A DNA stretch of 10,219 nucleotides, taken from an uncultured Corynebacterium sp. (lineage in GTDB: Bacteria > Actinomycetota > Actinomycetes > Mycobacteriales > Mycobacteriaceae). Of this stretch, positions 1-6,170 are shown piece by piece. Every line of letters begins with the position of its first letter. The stretch's first letter is position 1. A model generated the notes under the pieces. The model was not told where the DNA came from. It did not search any database and was given only the letters and a program-made list of their open reading frames with translations. The DNA is taken from assembly GCA_946222625.1 (NCBI GenBank), contig CAMILJ010000066.1, positions 1 to 10,219 on the forward strand, written 5' to 3'. The position numbers were made by a program, and so were the translations under genes.

Positions 1-790
1 GCATCCAGGCCACCTGCTGGCCCTTCTTGATGGTGCCGGAGTAGATGCGCAGCAGTGCGATACGACCCAGGAAGTCGTCGGAGTCCAGGTTGGTCACGTG
101 GGCCTGCAGCGGGGCGTCGACCTTGGCGGAGGGCTCAGGGAGGACTTCGTAGATGACGTCGAAAAGCGCCTGCAGGTCGTCGGCGTTAGGAACGTTGCCG
201 TCACCCGGGTTTTCGGTCGAGGCCTTGCCCTCGCGGCCGGAAGCGTAGAGAACCGGCAGATCCAAGAGTTCCTCGGCGGCAGCGGCTGCTTCCTCATCTT
301 CGAGGCCGGCAGCGATTTCCAGCAGAAGATCCTGTGCTTCGGTGACGACCTCGTCGATACGGGCGTCGGGGCGGTCGGTCTTATTCACGCAGATGATGAC
401 CGGCAGCTTGGCTTCCAGTGCCTTGGTGAGAACGAAGCGGGTCTGCGGGAGGGGGCCTTCGGAGGCGTCGACAAGCAGCACGACGCCGTCCACCATGGAG
501 ATACCGCGCTCGACCTCGCCGCCGAAATCGGCGTGGCCCGGGGTGTCGATGACGTTGATGATGAGGTCCCCACCGTCCTTGCCTAGGCCCTTGCGGTGAA
601 TGGCGGTGTTCTTCGCCAGAATGGTGATGCCGCGCTCGCGCTCCTGATCATTGGAGTCCATGACGCGGTCCGAGTGTTCGCCATGGTCGCCGAAAGCGCC
701 GGACTGCTCCAGCATTCCGTTGACGAGGGTGGTTTTACCGTGGTCAACGTGTGCGACGATGGCTACGTTACGGAACTCAGTATTACTCAC
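1..790 (-). CDS. typA: TypA/BipA ribosome-associated GTPase (5' part, runs off the left edge)
   Basis: The first 263 codons are present; the C-terminal half lies outside the window. TypA/BipA is an EF-G-like translational GTPase that binds the 70S ribosome and supports ribosome assembly and growth under stress. All GTPase motifs are visible: the P-loop AHVDHGKT at residues 13-20, the switch I segment ERERGITI near 50-57, DTPGHADF at 82-89 and NKTD at 136-139. After the G domain comes an Ala/Glu-rich insert near 161-175, then the start of the second domain with HVTNLDSDDFLGR and IYSGTIKKGQ. The start is a GTG at 790-788, chosen because AAAGGAG (807-801) lies 10 nt upstream and MSNTEFRNVAIVAHVDHGK is the expected N-terminus. 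EF-G, LepA and TetM were considered, but the DSNDQERERGITI plus GGEVERGISMVDGVVLLVDA pattern is typical of TypA. It is divergent from the secreted-protein gene. Confidence 0.96.
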   Translation of the reverse strand, partial: MSNTEFRNVAIVAHVDHGKTTLVNGMLEQSGAFGDHGEHSDRVMDSNDQERERGITILAKNTAIHRKGLGKDGGDLIINVIDTPGHADFGGEVERGISMVDGVVLLVDASEGPLPQTRFVLTKALEAKLPVIICVNKTDRPDARIDEVVTEAQDLLLEIAAGLEDEEAAAAAEELLDLPVLYASGREGKASTENPGDGNVPNADDLQALFDVIYEVLPEPSAKVDAPLQAHVTNLDSDDFLGRIALLRIYSGTIKKGQQVAWM

Positions 791-842
791 GTGTGGGGTG
801 CTCCTTTAAAGCATGATGCGTTAGCGGTATGAACGGCCCTTA

Positions 843-870
843 AATATACTCTCTAGCCCTTTCATGTGCA
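843..870 (-). promoter_or_regulatory. Candidate typA promoter
   Basis: Read on the minus strand, TATATT (848-843) is a good -10 hexamer. TGCACA (870-865), 16 bp further upstream, is only a poor -35, which is common in corynebacterial promoters. Transcription would begin near 836, giving a leader of about 45 nt that contains the AAAGGAG ribosome-binding site. Inferred by eye only. Confidence 0.4.
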
Positions 871-871
871 G

Positions 872-904
872 CATCGCGCGCATCGCACGCATTAGCGCGC
901 GATG
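872..904. repeat. Perfect 10-bp GC-rich inverted repeat in the divergent spacer
   Basis: CATCGCGCGC (872-881) and its exact reverse complement GCGCGCGATG (895-904) flank a 13-bp centre. The repeat lies upstream of both divergent genes, so it is not a terminator for either. It sits just upstream of the candidate typA -35. It could be an operator with half-sites about two helical turns apart, or a cruciform-prone element. No known regulator is recognised. Confidence 0.6.
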
Positions 905-957
905 TAACGAAACGGTATCAACCGCCGACATACCGCACAGTAGGCCTCTATTTAGAG

Positions 958-985
958 TTGACTACGCCAAAAAAGTGAATATTGT
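958..985 (+). promoter_or_regulatory. Candidate promoter of the secreted-protein gene
   Basis: TTGACT (958-963) is a good -35 hexamer. TATTGT (980-985) fits the corynebacterial TAnnnT -10 pattern with a 16-bp spacer. The -10 overlaps the first of two TATTGTGAC direct repeats. An alternative -10, TACTAT, lies at 995-1000 without a clear -35. The start codon is at 1061, so the leader would be about 70 nt. Confidence 0.4.
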
Positions 986-1014
986 GACAGCAGATACTAT
1001 TGTGACGCATGTGA
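975..1014. repeat. GTGA direct-repeat cluster, possible tandem regulator site
   Basis: GTGA occurs four times at 975, 984, 1002 and 1011, that is with spacings of 9, 18 and 9 bp. Two of these copies belong to the longer direct repeat TATTGTGAC (980-988 and 998-1006). The cluster covers and follows the candidate -10 of the downstream gene, a typical place for a repressor. The repeats are direct rather than inverted, so a symmetric dimer site such as that of GlxR is not a good fit. Confidence 0.45.
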
Positions 1015-1060
1015 TTTAATTTCTGCCGTCACGTCTCCCACCCACACACAAGGATTTTCC

Positions 1061-1780
1061 ATGGCCTTTTCCGAACAGCACTCTTCCCGCTCCGCCCGTC
1101 GTGGCGTCGCCGGACTCACTGCTGCCGTGATGATGGGCCTACTCAGCATCACGCCCGCGCATGCCGGCGCCCCCGACCTCTCCTCGCTCGTGAATATCCC
1201 ACAGAGCAGCAACCCACTGGACAGCCTCGGCCGTCCCACCCCGGAGACGCAGGAGCGTGTCCGCGCTTTCGCGGCACAGCCATGGATCCCACAGGAGGCC
1301 CGCAGCGCCATCCTCACCGCCCTTAACTTCTCCGCCGGTGACGGCGGCGAAGGCGGTGTGGCCATGCCGGAGGGAAACAACCCCGGCTTCCGCCAATTCT
1401 ACTGGCCTACGGTCTCCGCGCAGTGCATCGGCGGGCAGGGCGATTCGGTGGGCTCCGCCATCGCCGTGCCTGGCCCGACCGATATGCCGGCCCCAGGCGC
1501 AGGCGAAGGAGAAACCGTCTTCCTCTTCACCGCGCTGGGCACCCCCACCGCCGCTGAGCAGCAGGGTGCCATGAGCGTCCAGTGGTTCAACCTGGATACC
1601 TTCCAGTTCGGCACCACTCCCCTGTTCAACAACGGCATCAACGCCGATGGGCCGACCACGGTCTCGGGCCGCGCAGCAACGGGCAAGGGCACCGTCGTGG
1701 CGGTCCTCTCTGGCGCGGTCAACACTGCTGAATCCTCGTGTTCTTTCCCACCTACCGCGGCTTACCTCGAGGTGAACTAA
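1061..1780 (+). CDS. Secreted protein of unknown function (possibly Rv1157c-like)
   Basis: 239 residues. The N-terminus is a clear export signal: a charged n-region with RR at 13-14, a hydrophobic stretch at about 15-31, and an AHA motif that suggests cleavage after residue 35. The RR lacks a full Tat consensus, so Sec export is more likely. No lipobox cysteine is seen, so the mature protein should be released or loosely held in the cell envelope. The mature part begins with a helical-looking region (about 36-95), then a Gly-rich link and a beta-rich C-terminal half with VFLFTALGTP, VQWFNLDT and GTVVAVLSG. The half is bracketed by two cysteines (in SAQCIGG and SSCSFP) that could form a disulphide. 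The ATG at 1061 has AAGGA (1050-1054) 6 nt upstream. The overall pattern recalls the actinobacterial 'Rv1157c family', and in M. tuberculosis that locus is near typA; this is from memory and unchecked. It is translationally linked to the next gene. Confidence 0.85.
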   Translation: MAFSEQHSSRSARRGVAGLTAAVMMGLLSITPAHAGAPDLSSLVNIPQSSNPLDSLGRPTPETQERVRAFAAQPWIPQEARSAILTALNFSAGDGGEGGVAMPEGNNPGFRQFYWPTVSAQCIGGQGDSVGSAIAVPGPTDMPAPGAGEGETVFLFTALGTPTAAEQQGAMSVQWFNLDTFQFGTTPLFNNGINADGPTTVSGRAATGKGTVVAVLSGAVNTAESSCSFPPTAAYLEVN

Positions 1781-2316
1781 TGAGCACTGACCTGCACCCA
1801 GTCAAGCAAGAAACCTTTAACACCACCGACAACATCAATGTCGACCCGAAAGGTTTTCAGCGGGAGGTAGACACCTACCGGGTCACCGACTTTGGCCTCT
1901 ACATGGCCCGCGGCGCTAACCACCCGCGCTTCGGCTACCTCGAATCCTGGTTGCTGCCGGACCTTGGCCTGCGCGCCAATATCTTCCACTTCCGCGAGGG
2001 CGTGGATGTCCACCAAGATTTCTACATCGACGTCGCTGATATCGACGTCGACGGTGATGTGTGGACTACCCGCGATCTTTATGTCGACTTGGTCTCCACC
2101 TCCGGCGAGCCGGTTGATGTGCTCGACATCGACGAGCTAGCCGCCGCAACCTCCAACGGCCTCATCAGCGCCGAGGAGGCCGAGCGCGCCATGGAGCGGA
2201 CCCTGACCGCCGTCGAGGGCATCACACGCTACGGCGATGACGTCATGAGCTGGCTGCGCACGCTGGGCATGGACCTTACTTGGGCAGAAAATGTGGAGCT
2301 CGTTCCTGCCGAGTAA
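1780..2316 (+). CDS. DUF402 domain protein
   Basis: 178 residues, soluble, with no signal peptide. The core DUF402 pattern is visible: HQDFYIDVADIDVDGD (about 78-93) followed by RDLYVDLV (98-105), LDIDEL (115-120) and a helical tail beginning SAEEAERAMER. In this family the clustered acidic residues bind divalent metal, and characterised members such as FomD and staphylococcal SA1684 hydrolyse nucleotides or nucleoside diphosphates; whether this protein does so is inference. The start is ATG 1780-1782, which overlaps the preceding stop codon (TAATG) and has GAGGTG (1769-1774) 5 nt upstream. A longer reading from 1738 would lie inside the previous gene and adds residues unlike the family. The overlap implies translational coupling with the secreted-protein gene. 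Confidence 0.85.
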   Translation: MSTDLHPVKQETFNTTDNINVDPKGFQREVDTYRVTDFGLYMARGANHPRFGYLESWLLPDLGLRANIFHFREGVDVHQDFYIDVADIDVDGDVWTTRDLYVDLVSTSGEPVDVLDIDELAAATSNGLISAEEAERAMERTLTAVEGITRYGDDVMSWLRTLGMDLTWAENVELVPAE

Positions 2317-2320
2317 CCTA

Positions 2321-2336
2321 GGGTAAACACTTACCC
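2321..2336. repeat. Short inverted repeat in the DUF402-DUF808 gap
   Basis: GGGTAA (2321-2326) and TTACCC (2331-2336) face each other across a 4-base loop, 4 bp after the DUF402 stop codon. The stem is short and has no run of T after it, so it would be a weak terminator at best. It could equally be an operator or an mRNA hairpin upstream of the DUF808 gene. The gap is only 42 bp, and no convincing promoter is seen in it. Confidence 0.35.
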
Positions 2337-2358
2337 CTACACCACAAGGATGTGAGCC

Positions 2359-3279
2359 ATGGCCGGTGGCCTTTTTGCCCTGCTTGATGACGTCGCCCTG
2401 ATCGCCCGCTCCGCTGCCTCCAGCGTCGACGACGTAGCAGCATTGGCCGGAAAGACCTCGGCGAAAGCCGCCGGAGTCGTTGTCGATGACGCCGCTGTTA
2501 CGCCTCAATATGTCCAGGGCGTCAAGCCGCAGCGTGAACTGCCCATGATTTGGCGTATCACCAAGGGCTCGCTGATCAACAAGCTCGTCATCATCCTGCC
2601 TATCGCGCTCATCCTGTCGTGGATTGCCCCGTGGGCGCTCACCCCGATCCTCATGTGCGGCGGTACCTACCTGTGCTTCGAGGGCGCAGAGAAGATTTTC
2701 CACGCTGTCCTCCACCGCGGCGAGGAGGAACAGCAGACAGTGGAAGAAAAGGGCCCCGATGCCGAGGACTCCCTGGTCAAGGCCGCTATCACCACGGACC
2801 TCATCCTCTCCGCTGAGATCATGGTGATCTCCCTCAACGAGGTCATCGACCAACCATTCTGGCTGCGCCTGGGCGCCTTGGTCACCGTTGGTGTCCTCCT
2901 CACCTTGGGCGTCTACGGCGCCGTTGGACTGCTAGTCAAAATGGATGACATCGGCGTGGCCCTGCTCAAGCGGCACGACGGAGATTCGGCCGTGGGTACC
3001 GCCCTGGTAAAGGGCATGCCCATCGTTCTCAAGATCATCGGCATCATCGGCACCGCCGCCATGCTGTGGGTCGGCGGCCACATCGTAGTCAAGGGCCTGA
3101 GCGAATTCGGCGCCGAGCAGCCCTATGGCTTCATCCACCACGTGACCGAGAGCATCAGCAACGGCGCACTCGCCTGGTTGGCGGACACCGGCTTGTCCAT
3201 GTTGTGCGGTTTTATTCTGGGCGCCGTCATCGTCACCATCATCATGGCGGTCAAGGCCACTGCGGAGCGCGTTAAATAA
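2359..3279 (+). CDS. DUF808 family inner-membrane protein (YedI-like)
   Basis: 306 residues, close to the usual length of DUF808/YedI proteins. The N-terminus MAGGLFALLDDVALIA is the family hallmark, followed by KTSAKAAGVVVDDAAVTPQ (about 32-50) and WRITKGSLINKLVI (65-78). Likely membrane segments are near 75-95, 97-110, 145-162, 172-193, 222-246 and 280-299, with a charged cytoplasmic-looking stretch at about 118-140 between the second and third. The biochemical role of the family is not established. The ATG at 2359 has AAGGA (2346-2350) 8 nt upstream. The gene follows the DUF402 gene by 42 bp and may be read with it. Its last codon and stop overlap the end of the opposing zupT by 8 bp. Confidence 0.92.
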   Translation: MAGGLFALLDDVALIARSAASSVDDVAALAGKTSAKAAGVVVDDAAVTPQYVQGVKPQRELPMIWRITKGSLINKLVIILPIALILSWIAPWALTPILMCGGTYLCFEGAEKIFHAVLHRGEEEQQTVEEKGPDAEDSLVKAAITTDLILSAEIMVISLNEVIDQPFWLRLGALVTVGVLLTLGVYGAVGLLVKMDDIGVALLKRHDGDSAVGTALVKGMPIVLKIIGIIGTAAMLWVGGHIVVKGLSEFGAEQPYGFIHHVTESISNGALAWLADTGLSMLCGFILGAVIVTIIMAVKATAERVK

Positions 3280-4069
3280 ACATCGCGAGCGAGACCGCCA
3301 TGACCGCCATACCGGCGATGAGACCGTAGATGGCGCAGTGGTGTTCGCCGGTCTCCTCCGCCGTGGGCAAAAGCTCATCGAGGGAGATGAACACCATGAT
3401 GCCGGCGATGACGGCGAAGCTGATGCCGAAAGTCATCGGCCCGATAAACGGCATCAGCAGCGCGAAGCCAATGAGCGCGCCGAGGGGCTCAGCCAGCCCC
3501 GACAGAGTGGCCCACCAGAAGGCTTTCTTGCGGGAGCCCGTTGCACTTCGCAGGGGCACCGCCACCGCAATGCCCTCGGGGATGTTGTGGATGGCGATGG
3601 CTACCGCAACGGGGATAGCAATTTCAGGGGCTTCGAGGCCCGAAAGAAATGTGGCGAAGCCCTCGGGGAAATTGTGAATGGCCAGCGCGAAGGCGGTGAA
3701 TATGCCGGTCTTCATCAGCCTCTTGCGGCGTGCTTCTTCCTCTGTAGTGGCCGGCTCGTGCGGGTTAATCTCCTCGGGAACGAGGCGGTCGATAATGGCG
3801 ATGACCGCAATGCCGGCGAAGAACGCCGCCATCATCGTCCACGTGGCAGTGGCCTCTCCCCCAAGGGTGCTTTCCAGCTTCTCTAGGGACTGCGGCAGGA
3901 TCTCCATAAAGGAGACGTAGAGCATTACGCCCGCAGACAACCCCAGGGCTGCGGCCATAAACTTCGGCCCGGGCTCGCGCTTGCCGACGGCCAGGGCGGC
4001 ACCGATGGACGTCGACAAGCCAGACAACAGCACGAGGCTGAAAGCGAAGGCGACGGTGGCTAGATCCAT
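3272..4069 (-). CDS. zupT: ZupT-type ZIP family divalent metal permease
   Basis: 265 residues, matching the usual ZupT length. ZIP permeases import zinc and, in ZupT, also iron, manganese or other divalent ions across the cytoplasmic membrane. The two metal-binding helix motifs are intact: HNFPEG at 132-137 and HNIPEG at 161-166. SFMEILP (53-59) and the C-terminal SLDELLPTAEETGEHH segment (229-244) are also typical. About eight hydrophobic segments are visible, with a charged loop at 98-120. The start ATG is 4069-4067; there is no good ribosome-binding site before it, and the upstream BCCT stop codon is only 9 bp away, so translation probably depends on coupling. No Zur-like operator was found just upstream. 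The 3' end overlaps the opposing DUF808 gene, leaving no room for an independent terminator between them. Confidence 0.95.
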   Translation of the reverse strand: MDLATVAFAFSLVLLSGLSTSIGAALAVGKREPGPKFMAAALGLSAGVMLYVSFMEILPQSLEKLESTLGGEATATWTMMAAFFAGIAVIAIIDRLVPEEINPHEPATTEEEARRKRLMKTGIFTAFALAIHNFPEGFATFLSGLEAPEIAIPVAVAIAIHNIPEGIAVAVPLRSATGSRKKAFWWATLSGLAEPLGALIGFALLMPFIGPMTFGISFAVIAGIMVFISLDELLPTAEETGEHHCAIYGLIAGMAVMAVSLAMFI

Positions 4070-4078
4070 AGTGGGAAA

Positions 4079-6016
4079 CTATAGCCTGTTTGTGCTGTCC
4101 TCTGGCGGTAGCGCAAGTGACTCGCCGTCCTTGACTGTCGGGTCGTCGTCGGTATATTCGCCGGTTTCGTAGTTATATCCCACGGCATGTCCTTCTTCAT
4201 CCGTGCGCGCGTACCATTCGGTAACTTCGACCGCGGTGGAATCAAAGTCTGCGCCAGTGGCGTAGGCGGAATCATCCGTTGTGGGCTCAATGGCCAACGC
4301 AAAGTTATCGCCGTGTTCCCGCACTCCGTGGACGATGGCATTGGACACTGCTTGTTCTTCATAGAACGTGCGGATCGCGGCGGGGTCGTGGCGCAACTCT
4401 CGAATCAACGCGATGCACATAAGCACAATGATGACCGCGAAAGGAAGAGCTGTCACGGTGATGAGGTTTTGGAGGCCCTGCAGCGCATTGCGGCCGCCCG
4501 CGAGGAGAATCACTACGGCGATTCCTGCCATGCACATGACCCAGAAGATGGTGACTCCGGTCTTCGGCTTCGGGTTGCCGCGTTGCGTGAGCTGTGAGTT
4601 CACGATAGACGCGGAATCCGCCGTCGTGATGAAGAAGACGATGAGCATGACGAGCACGAGCGGCGCCATGATCTGCGACCCCGGCAGGTGGTCCAGAACG
4701 GTGAAGAAGATATCTTCTGCAGGCGGCATGGAGTCAATCGTTCCATCGGGCGCAATATCACCATCGCGACGCTGCAGCCAGATTGTCGTTCCGCCCAGAA
4801 TGGTGAAAGCGCAAACGATGATGACGGAAGGAATGAGCAAGACGCCCAATATGTACTGGCGGATGGTACGTCCCCGCGAGATCTTCGCCACAAACACACC
4901 AACGAAGGGCGCCCAGGACACCCACCAGGCCCAGTAGAACGTGGTCCACGAGGACAGGAATGCAACCATCTCCTCGCCCTGCCCCATGTTGGCGGACAGC
5001 ATGCTCGGCATCTCATCGAGGTACTCAATGATGACGGCAGGCAGCATGTTGGCTAGGAAAGCGGTGGGCCCCACTACAAAGAAGAAGACCGCGATCCCCA
5101 GCGCTAAGACTAGGTTGATGTTGGATAGCCACCGGATGCCCTTGGATACGCCCGAGACCGCAGAGAAGATCGTGCCGATGGACAGCACTATGATGATGAC
5201 CAGCGCCGCCGTGTTTCCCGTGGTGGACCAGCCGCTAACAATCTCCACGCCGCGGCCGATCTGCAAGGCTCCAATACCGAGTGTTGCCGCGGTGCCAAAA
5301 AGTGTGGCGATGATCGCTAGCCCGTCGATGATGCGCGCCGGTACGGAGTCCGTCTCGCGGTTGCCAAAAAGCGGCATGAGGATAGAGCTCATCAACGGTA
5401 CCCGCCCGCGCCGGTAGGACACGTAGGCCACGCACAGCCCGACGATGGCATAGATTGCCCACGCATTGATTCCCCAGTGCATCGCTGCTTGCGCCATCGC
5501 GCCCATGACTGCCTCATCGCTGGTTGCCTCATAGGAGCCGGGCCGGGGTGAGAGGTAGTAGCTCAGCGGCTCGAAAGGGCCGAAGAAGATAATTCCGATG
5601 CCGATACCAGCTCCAAAGAGCATCGCCGCCCAGCTCACAGTAGAGAACTCCGGCTTCTCTCCATCCACGCCCAAGGGAATTTTTCCGTATTTGGAAAAAG
5701 CGAGGATAAGAAGCAAAAACATAAGGAATGTTGCCAGCGTGGTAAAGATCCATCCCAGGTTGCGCATGACCCAATCCAAGGCCGCGGAGGAGGCAGTGAA
5801 GACCTGCTCGGGTGCGATGACACCCCAGGCAACGAATGCCACAATAAGTCCGCCCACGACGATCAAAATGGGCTTGTCCACCCCATACTTCACCTTTTGG
5901 TCTTCAATCGACACGCCCGGAACCAAGGCAGGATGGATATTGTGCGGATAGATAATATCTTTAAGAATCCGCTTAGCCTCGCGCGTACGCTTCTTGCTCT
6001 GGACGGTATTGTTCAC
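4079..6016 (-). CDS. BCCT family compatible-solute transporter (EctP/LcoP/BetP-like)
   Basis: 645 residues from the GTG at 6016, longer than C. glutamicum BetP (about 595) and nearer EctP or LcoP. BCCT carriers import glycine betaine, ectoine or proline, usually with Na+, during osmotic stress. The family signatures are intact: the glycine-rich motif AGIGIGI at 136-142, and the tryptophan box YWAWWVSWAPFVG at 361-373 with W362, W364, W365 and W368. TTADSAS at 464-470 matches the BetP region that supplies side chains to a Na+ site. About twelve membrane helices lie between residues 48 and 540. The N-terminal tail is basic (KKRTREAKR at 8-16) and the C-terminal tail of roughly 100 residues is rich in Asp and Glu, the opposite of BetP, whose basic C-terminal tail is the osmosensor. 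The substrate cannot be told from sequence alone. The start is uncertain: the only good ribosome-binding site points to an ATT 24 bases upstream (see next entry). zupT follows 9 bp downstream, probably in the same transcript. Confidence 0.93.
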   Translation of the reverse strand: MNNTVQSKKRTREAKRILKDIIYPHNIHPALVPGVSIEDQKVKYGVDKPILIVVGGLIVAFVAWGVIAPEQVFTASSAALDWVMRNLGWIFTTLATFLMFLLLILAFSKYGKIPLGVDGEKPEFSTVSWAAMLFGAGIGIGIIFFGPFEPLSYYLSPRPGSYEATSDEAVMGAMAQAAMHWGINAWAIYAIVGLCVAYVSYRRGRVPLMSSILMPLFGNRETDSVPARIIDGLAIIATLFGTAATLGIGALQIGRGVEIVSGWSTTGNTAALVIIIVLSIGTIFSAVSGVSKGIRWLSNINLVLALGIAVFFFVVGPTAFLANMLPAVIIEYLDEMPSMLSANMGQGEEMVAFLSSWTTFYWAWWVSWAPFVGVFVAKISRGRTIRQYILGVLLIPSVIIVCAFTILGGTTIWLQRRDGDIAPDGTIDSMPPAEDIFFTVLDHLPGSQIMAPLVLVMLIVFFITTADSASIVNSQLTQRGNPKPKTGVTIFWVMCMAGIAVVILLAGGRNALQGLQNLITVTALPFAVIIVLMCIALIRELRHDPAAIRTFYEEQAVSNAIVHGVREHGDNFALAIEPTTDDSAYATGADFDSTAVEVTEWYARTDEEGHAVGYNYETGEYTDDDPTVKDGESLALPPEDSTNRL

Positions 6017-6037
6017 CGAACTACGAGAATCAGCCGT

Positions 6038-6055
6038 AATGGGTCTTCACTCCTT
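6038..6055 (-). promoter_or_regulatory. Ribosome-binding site facing an ATT codon before the BCCT gene
   Basis: On the minus strand AAGGAG (6055-6050) is a strong Shine-Dalgarno sequence. Nine bases later comes ATT (6040-6038), in frame with the BCCT gene and eight codons before the GTG at 6016. An in-frame TGA (6049-6047) blocks any earlier start. The GTG at 6016 itself has no Shine-Dalgarno sequence. Initiation at ATT (rare, known for infC), at the adjacent ACG, or poorly at GTG are all possible. Confidence 0.5.
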
Positions 6056-6170
6056 ATTCGATATGTTGTTGTGTAAGCCTCCTATTGACCGTATCCGAGA
6101 TTCATCTCCTGCGTAAGCTTGAGACAAATCCGTCGATTCCCATCTGACCCACGAGGTGACTGTCGCAACC
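6056..6170. other. Divergent spacer between the BCCT gene and the gene at 6171
   Basis: Promoters for both flanking genes are expected here. On the plus strand TTGACC (6085-6090) looks like a -35, but no TAnnnT lies at normal distance; TAAGCT at 6114 is 23 bp away. On the minus strand there is a second purine-rich AGGAGG (6083-6078) with no start codon after it, and a seven-codon open frame MNLGYGQ (6105-6082) whose AGGAG abuts its ATG. No clear operator or terminator was found. Confidence 0.3.

Noticed and set aside
98..586. Long open frame on the plus strand opposite typA
   Set aside because: It is a shadow of the typA coding strand; the minus-strand frame has all GTPase motifs and a good start signal.
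982..1017. GlxR/CRP-type operator, suggested by repeated TGTGA
   Set aside because: The sites need an inverted TCACA half at fixed distance; only direct copies of TGTGA/GTGA are present.
1738..1779. Longer N-terminus for the DUF402 protein
   Set aside because: The extra codons lie wholly within the preceding gene, while ATG 1780 has a well-placed GAGGTG and the TAATG overlap.
2321..2336. Intrinsic terminator after the DUF402 gene
   Set aside because: The stem is only 6 bp and AT-containing, and it is followed by CCTACACC rather than a run of T.
2137..2853. 238-codon open frame on the minus strand
   Set aside because: It lies across the DUF402 and DUF808 genes, which have family signatures and ribosome-binding sites. 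Its translation is low-complexity and resembles no family I know.
6082..6105. Seven-codon leader peptide (MNLGYGQ) upstream of the BCCT gene
   Set aside because: The AGGAG directly touches its ATG, which is too close for efficient initiation, and no attenuator hairpins are seen around it.
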